Assembly (NCBI GenBank): GCA_964520325.1
Contig: CAZFOB010000003.1
Coordinates: 124,001-188,000 of the forward strand
DNA from: CAZFOB01 sp964520325
GTDB taxonomy: Bacteria; Actinomycetota; JAICYB01
Reading direction: 5' to 3'
Length of the DNA: 64,000 bases
Part shown: in pieces, positions 34,532-42,003 of the stretch
How the letters are laid out: each line of letters starts with the position of its first letter
How positions within the stretch are numbered: the stretch's first letter is position 1
Made by a program: the position numbers and the translations under genes
The notes under the pieces: model-generated
Told to the model about the DNA's origin: nothing
What the model saw: only the letters and a program-made list of their open reading frames with translations
Database searches by the model: none

Positions 34532-34611
34532 TTGACGGGGTAACCTACGGTAGCGTAGGGTACGGAACCGTAGGCTACGCAACCGTAGGTTACGGCCCCG
34601 TACGTTACCCC
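34532..34611 (+). promoter_or_regulatory. Desaturase promoter with repeated operator elements
   Basis: A likely sigma-70-type promoter has TTGACG at 34532-34537 and TAGGGT at 34556-34561 (18-base spacer). From 34552 a 15-base element is repeated four times in tandem (34552, 34567, 34582, 34597; consensus ACCGTAGGNTACGGA), and an inverted copy, GTAACCTACGGT, sits at 34540-34551. The repeats overlap the -10 and the expected start of transcription, so a repressor could occlude polymerase. The TetR gene at 35607-36275 is the obvious candidate. Confidence 0.78.
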
Positions 34612-34653
34612 CAAGAACCCCCAGCCAAGAACCCCAGGAGGAGGTCCCACCAG

Positions 34654-35610
34654 ATGGCCATCCAGACCCGCGACGTCCCGCCGCCCTCAGAAGAGATCCG
34701 CGGTGTGTTCGAGCTCACGGCTGCTCAGCTGCGCGTCCAGCGCCGCGTCACTCTCGTGTTCACGCTCATCCCATTCATCGGTGCCGTGCTCGCCATCACC
34801 CGGCTGTGGGGGACAGCCATCAGCGTCCTCGACTTCACGCTGTTCCTGTCCTTCTATCTGGCCGCCGGCGTCGGCATCACTGTCGGCAACCACCGCCTGT
34901 TCACGCACCGCAGCTTCAAGGCCGTGCGTCCGGTGCGGATCTTGCTCGCGCTGTTCGGGTCGATCGCCGTGCAGGGGTCGACGATCCAGTGGTGTGCGAC
35001 GCACCGTCGTCACCACGCCTATGCCGACCAGTACGGCGATCCGCACTCGCCGCACCTCGCGCAGGCGGCTGGGATAAAAGGCGTGCTCCTCGGGCTGTGG
35101 CACGCGCACAGTGGCTGGCTTTTCGAGGGAAAGGCTTCGGACGAGCGGGAGTGGACGCCGGATCTCGTCGCCGACAAGGACATCTCGTGGATCAGCCGCA
35201 ACTTCCTCGGACTGACGATCATCTCGTTCACGCTTCCGGCGCTGATCGCCTTCGCGGTCACGCAGTCGTTCACCGCCGCAGTCACGGCGTTCCTGTGGGG
35301 ATCGCTTGTCCGCATCTTCCTCCTGCACCACGTGACGTGGAGCATCAACTCGATCTGCCACTTCTACGGCAAAGAGGCGTACCGCGCGAAGGATGAGAGC
35401 AAGAACGTGTGGGCGCTCTCGCCGGTGAGCTTCGGTGAGTCGTGGCACAACAACCACCACGCGTTCCAGTGGTCGGCGAAGCTGGGCTTGCGCGCATGGC
35501 AGGTCGACATGGGCTGGTACGTGATCAGCACGCTCAAGGCGCTGCGCCTCGTCCGTGACGTGAAGGTTCCAACGAAGGACCAGATGGCCAAGCGTAAGCT
35601 TCCTGCGTGA
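34654..35610 (+). CDS. Acyl-CoA desaturase (stearoyl-CoA delta-9 type)
   Basis: A 318-residue integral membrane fatty-acid desaturase. All three His boxes are present: HRLFTH (80-85), HRRHH (117-121) and HNNHH (265-269), plus LWHAHSGWLF near the middle, with four hydrophobic segments around them. It introduces a double bond into acyl-CoA chains using a di-iron site and external electron donors (none encoded nearby). An AGGAGGAGG site precedes ATG 34654. Its GTGA overlap with a TetR gene suggests feedback control of membrane fluidity. Confidence 0.93.
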   Translation: MAIQTRDVPPPSEEIRGVFELTAAQLRVQRRVTLVFTLIPFIGAVLAITRLWGTAISVLDFTLFLSFYLAAGVGITVGNHRLFTHRSFKAVRPVRILLALFGSIAVQGSTIQWCATHRRHHAYADQYGDPHSPHLAQAAGIKGVLLGLWHAHSGWLFEGKASDEREWTPDLVADKDISWISRNFLGLTIISFTLPALIAFAVTQSFTAAVTAFLWGSLVRIFLLHHVTWSINSICHFYGKEAYRAKDESKNVWALSPVSFGESWHNNHHAFQWSAKLGLRAWQVDMGWYVISTLKALRLVRDVKVPTKDQMAKRKLPA

Positions 35611-36275
35611 CCTCGCAGAAGCCTCAGCTCGAATCGATCGACGGAGGTCGCGCCAAGGCCGCTCCGCGCAAGCGGATGTCGGGACCGGAACGCCGCGAAC
35701 AGCTCATCGGTGTCGCGAAGGAGCTCTTCGCCGAACAAGGCTACGAAGCAACCTCGGTTGAAGAGATCGCGGAGAAGGCGAAGGTCAGCAAACCCGTCGT
35801 CTACGAGCACTTCGGCGGGAAGGAAGGCATCTACGCCGTCATCGTCGACCGCGAGATCCGTTCGCTCGCCGACCGGATCAAAGCCGCACTTTCTCCAGGA
35901 TCTCCCCGCCGCACGATCGTGCGCGCCGTCGATGCGTTCTTGCGCTACATCGAGGAGGAGCAGGCCGGGTTCAAGATCCTCACCCGTGACGCGCCGGTCG
36001 GAGCGAGCCGCGGCTCGTTCCCGAGCGTGCTCGACGAGATCGCACAGGCTGTCGAAGAGCTGCTCTCAGGCGAGCTCGATGATCGCGGGTTCAGCCCCGA
36101 TATCGCCCCGGTGCTCTCGCGGTGTCTCGTCGGCATGATCGCCATGCCCGGGCAATGGTGGCTCGAGACCGGCAAACCCCGCCGGCGTGACGTCGCCGAT
36201 CAGATCGTGAACATCGCGTGGAATGGTCTCGGCGGACTGCGCCACCGACGCACGCCGCGCGGCGACCGCATCTAG
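35607..36275 (+). CDS. TetR-family regulator, probable desaturase repressor
   Basis: A 222-residue TetR protein with MSGPERREQLIGVAKELFAE, QGYEATSVEEIAEKAKVSKP and VVYEHFGGKEGIY. The ligand domain has a hydrophobic core (SRCLVGMIAMPGQWWLETG). It overlaps the desaturase stop by four bases (GTGA), so it is translated with it. The same arrangement (acyl-CoA desaturase plus TetR) is known in mycobacteria and pseudomonads, where the regulator senses acyl-CoA. Binding to the repeats at 34540-34611 is inferred from position only. Confidence 0.87.
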   Translation: MTSQKPQLESIDGGRAKAAPRKRMSGPERREQLIGVAKELFAEQGYEATSVEEIAEKAKVSKPVVYEHFGGKEGIYAVIVDREIRSLADRIKAALSPGSPRRTIVRAVDAFLRYIEEEQAGFKILTRDAPVGASRGSFPSVLDEIAQAVEELLSGELDDRGFSPDIAPVLSRCLVGMIAMPGQWWLETGKPRRRDVADQIVNIAWNGLGGLRHRRTPRGDRI

Positions 36276-36327
36276 CGGTCACCGGATCCGTTTCACCAGA
36301 TCTGCCTCGGGGAAGTTCTTCGTGACG

Positions 36328-36987
36328 ATGCGGGTTATCCGTCCCATGTCCGACGTGGTGCTTCCGGTCCTCGACGAGGCCGAAGCGCTCCCGTGGGTGC
36401 TCGGGCGCATCCCCGCCGGCTACCACGCGATCGTGGTCGACAATGGTTCGACCGACGGCTCGCCGGATATCGCCGGGGAGCTCGGAGCGGAGGTGATCCA
36501 CGAGCCGCGGCGCGGCTTCGGAGCTGCCTGCTACACCGGGCTCATCGCGGCGAGCCACCCCGTGGTGTGCTTCATGGACGCCGACGGCTCTCTCGACCCG
36601 CTCGACCTGCCGTGCGTGGCCGACGACGTGATCGACGACTCGTTTGACCTCGTGCTCGGCGCCCGGATCGCGGATCCAGGTGCGTGGCCGCTGCACGCGA
36701 GAGTGGCCAATCGCTACCTCGCGAGGCAGATCGGCAAGCGAACAGGCATCCGATTGCGTGACATCGGTCCGATGCGGGCGACCCGTCGTCAGGAGTTGAT
36801 CGACCTCGGTATCGCCGACCGGCGATTCGGCTGGCCGCTCGAGATGGTCCTGCGCGCCGGCGCGGCCGGGTGGCGGATCGGGGAGGTTGCCGTCCCGTAC
36901 CGGAAGCGGTCCGGACGTTCGAAGGTGACCGGAACCGCGCGCGGGACACTGCGAGCCGTCCGCGACATGGCACGCGTCCTGACCTGA
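36328..36987 (+). CDS. Glycosyltransferase family 2 protein
   Basis: A 219-residue GT-A-fold protein. VVLPVLDEAEALPWVLGRIP starts the nucleotide-sugar domain, VVDNGSTDGSPDIAGELGA carries the first acidic residue, and VCFMDADGSLDPLDLP contains the DxD metal motif. VPYRKRSGRSKVTGTARG near the C-terminus matches the dolichol-phosphate-mannose synthase-like branch. No transmembrane helix is seen. It starts the plus-strand cluster that runs to 41608, suggesting a lipid-linked sugar is made. ATG 36328 is used; ATG 36346 is possible. Confidence 0.85.
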   Translation: MRVIRPMSDVVLPVLDEAEALPWVLGRIPAGYHAIVVDNGSTDGSPDIAGELGAEVIHEPRRGFGAACYTGLIAASHPVVCFMDADGSLDPLDLPCVADDVIDDSFDLVLGARIADPGAWPLHARVANRYLARQIGKRTGIRLRDIGPMRATRRQELIDLGIADRRFGWPLEMVLRAGAAGWRIGEVAVPYRKRSGRSKVTGTARGTLRAVRDMARVLT

Positions 36988-37628
36988 TGCGAGCGCCACG
37001 GATCATCGTGCTCGCGAAGGCACCCGTACCCGGCTTGGTCAAGACGCGGCTGTGCCCGCCCTGCACAGAGCAGGAGGCGGCAGAGATCGCCGACGCCGCC
37101 TTGCGGGACACCTTGGACGCCGTCACGTCAGTGCCCGGATCATCTCCGACGCTCGTTCTCGACGGCGCCCCCGGCGATTGGGTCCCAAGTGGATGCCGTG
37201 TGGTCGCTCAGCGCGGCAGTAGCCACGCAGAGCGCATCGGCAATGCGTTCCTGGACGTCGGCGGACCGAGCCTGTTGATCGGCATGGACACACCGCAAGT
37301 CACATCGAGGCTCCTGGCCGATTGCATCGACGCACTGATGAGTCCGCGCACCGACGCGGTGCTCGGAGCAGCCGACGATGGCGGGTGGTGGGCGTTAGGG
37401 CTGCGGCGCCCGATCCATGGTGCCTTCGACGGCGTGCCGATGAGCACGTCGGCGACGGGCGCGCATCAACGCCGCCGGCTGGACGAGCTCGGCTTGCGCA
37501 CCACGAGTCTTGCGATGCTCCGCGACGTCGACACCGTGGAGGACGCCATCGCCGTCGCAGACGCGGCGCCGCACACGCGTTTCGGCTCTGCCGTCAAGGC
37601 GCTGCTCTCTGTGAGGATCGACCCGTGA
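36987..37628 (+). CDS. DUF2064/TIGR04282 family glycosyltransferase-fold protein
   Basis: A 213-residue protein whose VLAKAPVPGLVKTRLCPPCT and LLIGMDTPQVTSRLLADCID are the DUF2064/TIGR04282 signatures. AADDGGWWALGLRRPIHG completes the active site region. The fold is a GT-A nucleotidyl/glycosyltransferase; some members are annotated in arsenosugar biosynthesis. Function of this subgroup is unproven. ATG 36987 overlaps the glycosyltransferase TGA (TGATG), and its own stop overlaps the Mo-enzyme start (GTGA), so it belongs to a tight operon. Confidence 0.82.
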   Translation: MRAPRIIVLAKAPVPGLVKTRLCPPCTEQEAAEIADAALRDTLDAVTSVPGSSPTLVLDGAPGDWVPSGCRVVAQRGSSHAERIGNAFLDVGGPSLLIGMDTPQVTSRLLADCIDALMSPRTDAVLGAADDGGWWALGLRRPIHGAFDGVPMSTSATGAHQRRRLDELGLRTTSLAMLRDVDTVEDAIAVADAAPHTRFGSAVKALLSVRIDP

Positions 37629-38779
37629 AGCTGCCCGACCCGCCGCCCGTCGGTCCATTCCGGCCCGGCGCGTTCTCCAATCCGCTCCACGACGCGCGGC
37701 TCGGTGCGTGGCTCGGGATCGCGCTCGGGATCAGCTTCACAACCTGTTTCGTCACCGGTGTGTTGTCCCATCTGATCCAGCAACCCCCGGGTTGGTTCGT
37801 GTGGCCATCGCGGCCGGCCGGGTTGTATCGCATCTCGCAGGGATTGCACGTGGCCACGGGCATCGCGTCGATCCCGTTGCTCCTCGCGAAGCTCTGGGTG
37901 GTGTTCCCGCACTTCTGGACGTGGCCCCCCGTGCGCACGATCGCTCACGCGGTCGAACGCATCAGCCTCGTGCCTCTCATCGCCGGCGCGATCTTCCTGC
38001 TCTACTCCGGACTTGCGAACATCGGTCTGTGGTATCCGTGGCCGTTCTTCTTCCCGTCTGCGCACTACTGGGCTGCGTGGATCATGATCGGCGGGCTCGT
38101 CGTGCACATCGGAGCGAAGCTGCCGATCACGCGAGCGGCCACCAAGCGCGGAGCCGACTTGGCGCCTCGAGTGGCTGAGGGCGGACTCAGTAGGCGCCGA
38201 TTCATCGGTACGGTCGCAGCCGGCGTAGGGGGCGCGACGCTTGCAACGCTCGGACAAACCGTTCGTCCACTCCGCAGGCTTGCGGTTCTCGCACCCCGCG
38301 ACCCGGACGTCGGACCGCAAGGATTCCCGGTGAACAAGTCCGCACGATCGGCAGCGGTTCTCGACTCGGCGCGCGACAAGGATTACCGCTTGCGCGTCGC
38401 CGGGGCAGTCCGTGAGCCGCTCGAGCTCACACTCGACGATCTTCGCGCGATGCCATCGCGCGAAGCGACACTGCCCATCTCCTGCGTCGAAGGCTGGAGC
38501 GCGGATGCGAGGTGGCGGGGTGTTCCGGTCCGTGATCTGCTCGCGCGAGCCGGTGCGAAGCGGGGAGCAACCGTTCGCGTGGAATCGCTTCAGGAAGCCG
38601 GACTGTACAAGGCCTCCGATCTCAACACGAGCCATGCCGGCGATCGGGACACGCTTCTCGCGTATGAGGTCAACGGTGAGGAGCTGCACATCGACCACGG
38701 ATATCCAGTGCGGCTCATCGGACCGAACCGTCCGGGGGTGATGCAGACCAAATGGGTGTCGAAGCTGATCGTCGGCTGA
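37625..38779 (+). CDS. Membrane-anchored molybdopterin (sulfite oxidase-fold) oxidoreductase fused to cytochrome b-like domain
   Basis: A 384-residue fusion. Residues 25-165 hold four membrane helices with histidines (His49, His75, His147, His161) placed like heme ligands of a cytochrome b561/b-type domain. At 189-193, SRRRF followed by a hydrophobic stretch is a twin-arginine-like export signal inside the chain. The rest is a sulfite oxidase/YedY-like molybdopterin domain with the Mo-ligand Cys287 in ISCVEGWSADARWRGVPV. Electrons could pass between the outside Mo centre and the membrane heme. Substrate unknown. Confidence 0.85.
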   Translation: MKLPDPPPVGPFRPGAFSNPLHDARLGAWLGIALGISFTTCFVTGVLSHLIQQPPGWFVWPSRPAGLYRISQGLHVATGIASIPLLLAKLWVVFPHFWTWPPVRTIAHAVERISLVPLIAGAIFLLYSGLANIGLWYPWPFFFPSAHYWAAWIMIGGLVVHIGAKLPITRAATKRGADLAPRVAEGGLSRRRFIGTVAAGVGGATLATLGQTVRPLRRLAVLAPRDPDVGPQGFPVNKSARSAAVLDSARDKDYRLRVAGAVREPLELTLDDLRAMPSREATLPISCVEGWSADARWRGVPVRDLLARAGAKRGATVRVESLQEAGLYKASDLNTSHAGDRDTLLAYEVNGEELHIDHGYPVRLIGPNRPGVMQTKWVSKLIVG

Positions 38780-39216
38780 ACGAGGCCATCGAAGCTGTGC
38801 CGGGCGGCCCTGTGTTCTGGGGCGGCGTGCTCGTGGGATGGGCCGTGATCGGGTTCGGGATCTTCGGTGCGATCACGATCGGGCGGCGCATCAACTATTC
38901 GTTCGCGATCTGGTTCCTCGGCGGTTTGCTCGTCCACGATTTCCTCGTGGCGCCCATCGTCTTCACCGTCGGGAAGGCGCTGCGACGCGTCGTTGCGGGA
39001 CGGTACCGGGCGGCGATCACCGCGGCGCTCGTCGTCTCGGCCTTCTTCGTCGTGGTTTCGATCCCGTTCCTGGGCCGATTCGGGATGCGCGCCGATAACG
39101 CAACGGTGCTTCCACGCAACTACACCACCGGGCTCCTCGTCATGCTGGCCATCGTGTGGACCTTCACGGCGGCAACGATCGTGTGGACGAGGTGGGCGTG
39201 GCGACGCGAACGCTGA
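38752..39216 (+). CDS. Unrecognised four-helix membrane protein
   Basis: A 154-residue protein with four predicted membrane helices (VFWGGVLVGWAVIGFGIFGA, FAIWFLGGLLVHDFLVAPIV, AAITAALVVSAFFVVVSIPF, TTGLLVMLAIVWTFTAATIV). Two conserved-looking loops carry HDF and LPRNYTTG. No enzyme motif is found. It overlaps the Mo-enzyme by 28 bases and the next membrane protein by about 19-25 bases, so expression is coupled. It may be an auxiliary subunit of the Mo-enzyme or the lipid-sugar machinery. Confidence 0.65.
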   Translation: MGVEADRRLNEAIEAVPGGPVFWGGVLVGWAVIGFGIFGAITIGRRINYSFAIWFLGGLLVHDFLVAPIVFTVGKALRRVVAGRYRAAITAALVVSAFFVVVSIPFLGRFGMRADNATVLPRNYTTGLLVMLAIVWTFTAATIVWTRWAWRRER

Positions 39217-40538
39217 GCACCGATCCCGAGCATCGAGTGCTTGGGCAGCGGCGCAACGTTGCCCGCACCGCCGTCGCGCTCGCCGCCGCCGCCCTCCTGA
39301 TCGCCGTCACCGCGGTGTGGGGCGGCCGGCTCAACACCACCCGCGCGTTGCGCATTCATGCGGCGCCGCTCTTCGCGTACTGGAAGCCATCGTTGGCTTG
39401 GGCGACGGCCGGCGCGATCGTCCTCGCGGCGCTGGTCTGCCTGCGTGGACCGTCGGTCGCACAACGCGTGCGCTTCACACATCTGCTCCTCATCGCGACG
39501 ATCGTCACCGCCGCGTGGGGACTGATGCTTGCACTCACCGACGGATGGACGGGGGTGACCAGGGGGCCGAGCGGGCCCCACGACTACCTCGCGATCGCCG
39601 GCGCTGCCGAGAGTCCCGGAGAGTTCCTCCGAACCTTCGTCGATCGCATCGGCTCCTACAACGTGCATGTCCGCGGACATCCGCCGGCCCTCGTCCCGAT
39701 CCTGTGGTGGTTGGAGCGCATCGGCCTCGGCGGACCGGGGGCGGCCGCGGCGCTGTTCGTCGCCGGCGGCGTGAGCTCCGTTCCCGCAGTGCTGTTGAGT
39801 GTTCGGGCCGTAGCCGGGGAAGCCACCGCCCGGCGCGTCGCTCCGTTCCTGATCCTTTCGCCCGCCGCCGTGTGGATGGTGACGTCGGCCGACGCACTTT
39901 TCCTCGGCGTAAGTGCGTGGGGGGCGACCCTCGTCATCCTTGCGGCAACGACGGCTGCAACGACGGGCGCAACGACGAAGAACGCCCGCTCGGCGGCCTA
40001 CGCGACCGCGGGCGGACTTCTGCTCGGGTTCGGACTCTTCCTGTCTTACGGCTCGGTGCTCGTCGCGCTGATCCCGCTGACCGTGATCGTCTCGAAGCGC
40101 CGCTGGAGCGTGCTGATCGCGGCCGGTGCCGGCGGAGCGGCCGTGATCGCGGGATCTTGGTTGCTGGGGTTCTGGTGGCCGGCCGGGCTCATCGCCACGC
40201 GCGCCGAGTACGCCGACGGGATCGCGGCCGTGCGTCCCTATGGGTATTTCGTGCTGGCCAATCTCGCCGCGTTCGCGATCGTCTGCGGACCTGCCACGGT
40301 CGCGGGGATCGCGCGCCTGCTTGATCGGAAGCTGTGGCTCCTGGTCGGCGCGGGCTTAAGTGTCGTCGTTCTCGCCAACCTGAGCGGGCTCTCGAAGGGC
40401 GAGATCGAACGCATCTGGCTTCCGTTCTGGCCGTGGATCGCCTGTGCCGCGGCCGCACTCGATCGTCCGCGCGTATGGCTCGCGCTGCAAGCCACGACGG
40501 CGATCGCGATCGAGACATTCTTCTTCACGCATTGGTGA
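39198..40538 (+). CDS. Polytopic membrane protein, glycosyltransferase-like (GT-C type candidate)
   Basis: About 446 residues with roughly ten hydrophobic helices, including VALAAAALLIAVTAVWGG, LLLIATIVTAAWGLMLALT and a large loop with HDYLAIAGAAESPGEFLRTF, RIGSYNVHVRGHPPALVPIL. Long loop positions and a conserved acidic residue in the first extracellular loop resemble lipid-linked (GT-C) mannosyltransferases, but no confirmed motif is seen. Start at GTG 39198 (or in-frame GTG 39192). It ends overlapping the epimerase GTG, and fits a pathway that flips or transfers lipid-linked sugars. Confidence 0.6.
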   Translation: MATRTLSTDPEHRVLGQRRNVARTAVALAAAALLIAVTAVWGGRLNTTRALRIHAAPLFAYWKPSLAWATAGAIVLAALVCLRGPSVAQRVRFTHLLLIATIVTAAWGLMLALTDGWTGVTRGPSGPHDYLAIAGAAESPGEFLRTFVDRIGSYNVHVRGHPPALVPILWWLERIGLGGPGAAAALFVAGGVSSVPAVLLSVRAVAGEATARRVAPFLILSPAAVWMVTSADALFLGVSAWGATLVILAATTAATTGATTKNARSAAYATAGGLLLGFGLFLSYGSVLVALIPLTVIVSKRRWSVLIAAGAGGAAVIAGSWLLGFWWPAGLIATRAEYADGIAAVRPYGYFVLANLAAFAIVCGPATVAGIARLLDRKLWLLVGAGLSVVVLANLSGLSKGEIERIWLPFWPWIACAAAALDRPRVWLALQATTAIAIETFFFTHW

Positions 40539-41608
40539 TCGCAGACGGCGTCTTTCTCGTGACCGGGGGAGCCGGCTTCATCGGCTCCTTCATCGTCGAT
40601 GCACTCGTCGAGGCCGGCGCTCACGTCAGAGTGATCGATCGTCTGCTGCCGCAGGCCCACGCCCGCGCTCCGGGGTACCTCAACGAGGGGGCCGAGTACG
40701 TCTACGCCGATCTCAACGACGGCGATGCACTCGAGGGCGCCCTCGACGGGGTGACCGCCGTGTCGCACCAGGCATCGATGGTCGGACTCGGCACCGACCT
40801 CGCCGACATCACCGATTACGTCCACCACAACGACGCCGGGACGGCGGCGTTGCTCGGCGCCCTGCACCACCGCCGTTTCGACGGACGTCTCGTGCTCGGC
40901 TCGAGCATGGTCGTGTACGGCGAGGGTGGCTACGCGTGCGAGACGGACGGGCCCGTTCGTCCATCGCCGCGTTCACGGAAGCGTTTGGAAGCCGGACGGT
41001 TCGAGCCGACATGTCCGACCTGCGATCGCGAGCTTGTCGCCGAGCCCGTTGTCGAAACGGCTCTTACCGATCCTCGTAACGTCTACGCGGCGACGAAGCT
41101 CCACCAGGAGCATCTGTGCGCAGCGTTTTCGCGCGAGAGCCGGGCGAGCGTTGTCGCGCTTCGGTACCACAACGTCTACGGCCCCCGGATGCCGCAGAGC
41201 ACCCCGTACGCGGGGGTTGCGAGCATCTTCCGAAGCGCCATCGAAGCAGGCCATCCCCCGCGCGTGTTCGAGGACGGCCGACAGATCCGCGATTTCGTCC
41301 ACGTTACCGACATCGCGGCCGCGAATCTCAAGGCTCTCGATGTGTCCTCGGCCCCCGGTGTCTACAACATCGCGAGCGGCGATCCGCGAAGCGTCAAAGA
41401 CATGGCGGATGCGCTGGCGTCGGCTGCACGGAAGGATCTTCCGCCGATCGTCACCGGGGAGTACCGCCTGGGTGACGTCCGTCACGTGTTCGCGTCCATC
41501 GATCGGGCTAGACGCGACCTCGGCTACGTCCCTGGTGTGAGCTTCGAGGACGGCATCCGCGATTTCGCCGATGCGCCGCTGCGGGAGCCGCCGGAGCCGG
41601 CCGTGTGA
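40535..41608 (+). CDS. NAD-dependent nucleotide-sugar epimerase/dehydratase
   Basis: A 357-residue extended SDR: VTGGAGFIGSFIVDALVEAG (NAD), LGSSMVVYGEG with the Ser, NVYAATKLHQEHL with the YxxxK-type Tyr/Lys, and YHNVYGPRMPQSTPYAG typical of UDP-glucose 4-epimerase-like enzymes. An insert with a CPTCDREL motif (CxxC) near residue 155 is unusual for plain epimerases but is seen in some actinobacterial relatives. Substrate is a nucleotide sugar, not defined. GTG 40535 overlaps the upstream TGA. It closes the cluster and its last codons form the terminator stem. Confidence 0.88.
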   Translation: MIADGVFLVTGGAGFIGSFIVDALVEAGAHVRVIDRLLPQAHARAPGYLNEGAEYVYADLNDGDALEGALDGVTAVSHQASMVGLGTDLADITDYVHHNDAGTAALLGALHHRRFDGRLVLGSSMVVYGEGGYACETDGPVRPSPRSRKRLEAGRFEPTCPTCDRELVAEPVVETALTDPRNVYAATKLHQEHLCAAFSRESRASVVALRYHNVYGPRMPQSTPYAGVASIFRSAIEAGHPPRVFEDGRQIRDFVHVTDIAAANLKALDVSSAPGVYNIASGDPRSVKDMADALASAARKDLPPIVTGEYRLGDVRHVFASIDRARRDLGYVPGVSFEDGIRDFADAPLREPPEPAV

Positions 41609-41633
41609 CGTCTTGCAACGGCCGGCTCCGGCG
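41589..41633. terminator. Strong bidirectional hairpin between epimerase and glnK
   Basis: Arms 41589-41604 and 41618-41633 are a perfect 16-bp GC-rich inverted repeat (core CCGGAGCCGGCCGT / ACGGCCGGCTCCGG) around a 13-base loop. It sits between convergent stops (41608 and 41645), so it can terminate both operons. No T run follows, as is common in high-GC actinobacteria. The left arm overlaps the last codons of the epimerase. Confidence 0.8.
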
Positions 41634-41644
41634 AAACTCGATCC

Positions 41645-41983
41645 TTAGATCGCGTCCGAGCCTGACTCCTTCGTTCTGATCCGGGTCACCGTTTCGACGG
41701 ACGTGACCCACACTTTCCCGTCGCCGATCTTCCCGGTCTGCGCAGCGGCGATGATCGCGTCCTGGAATCGGTCGACGTCCTCGTCGTCCGCGAGCACCTC
41801 GATCCGCTTCTTCGGGACGAGCTCGATCTGGTACTCGGCGCCGCGGTAGATCTCCGTGTGTCCGCGCTGGCGTCCGAAGCCCTGCGCTTCGGAGACGGTC
41901 ATCCCCTGGACGCCGAGATCTTTCAATGCCGCCCGGACTTCGTCCAGCTTGAACGGTTTGATGATCGCAACGATCAGCTTCAT
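41645..41983 (-). CDS. glnK: Nitrogen regulatory PII protein (GlnB/GlnK)
   Basis: A 112-residue PII protein opening MKLIVAIIKPFKLDEVRAAL. The T-loop is GHTEIYRGAEYQIELVPK with Tyr51, the residue uridylylated or adenylylated in many bacteria. The B-loop reads AAQTGKIGDGKVWV for ATP binding. It senses ATP/ADP and 2-oxoglutarate. It follows amtB by 20 bases in the same direction, the usual amtB-glnK pair, so it probably binds and blocks the ammonium channel at high nitrogen. No adenylyltransferase (glnD) is present in the window. Confidence 0.96.
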   Translation of the reverse strand: MKLIVAIIKPFKLDEVRAALKDLGVQGMTVSEAQGFGRQRGHTEIYRGAEYQIELVPKKRIEVLADDEDVDRFQDAIIAAAQTGKIGDGKVWVTSVETVTRIRTKESGSDAI

Positions 41984-42003
41984 GGTGTCCTCTCTCTGGC
42001 GCT

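Noticed and set aside
40994..41040. CPTCDREL in the epimerase as a zinc finger or insertion
   Set aside because: Only one CxxC pair is present and it lies in a loop of the fold, so zinc binding cannot be claimed.
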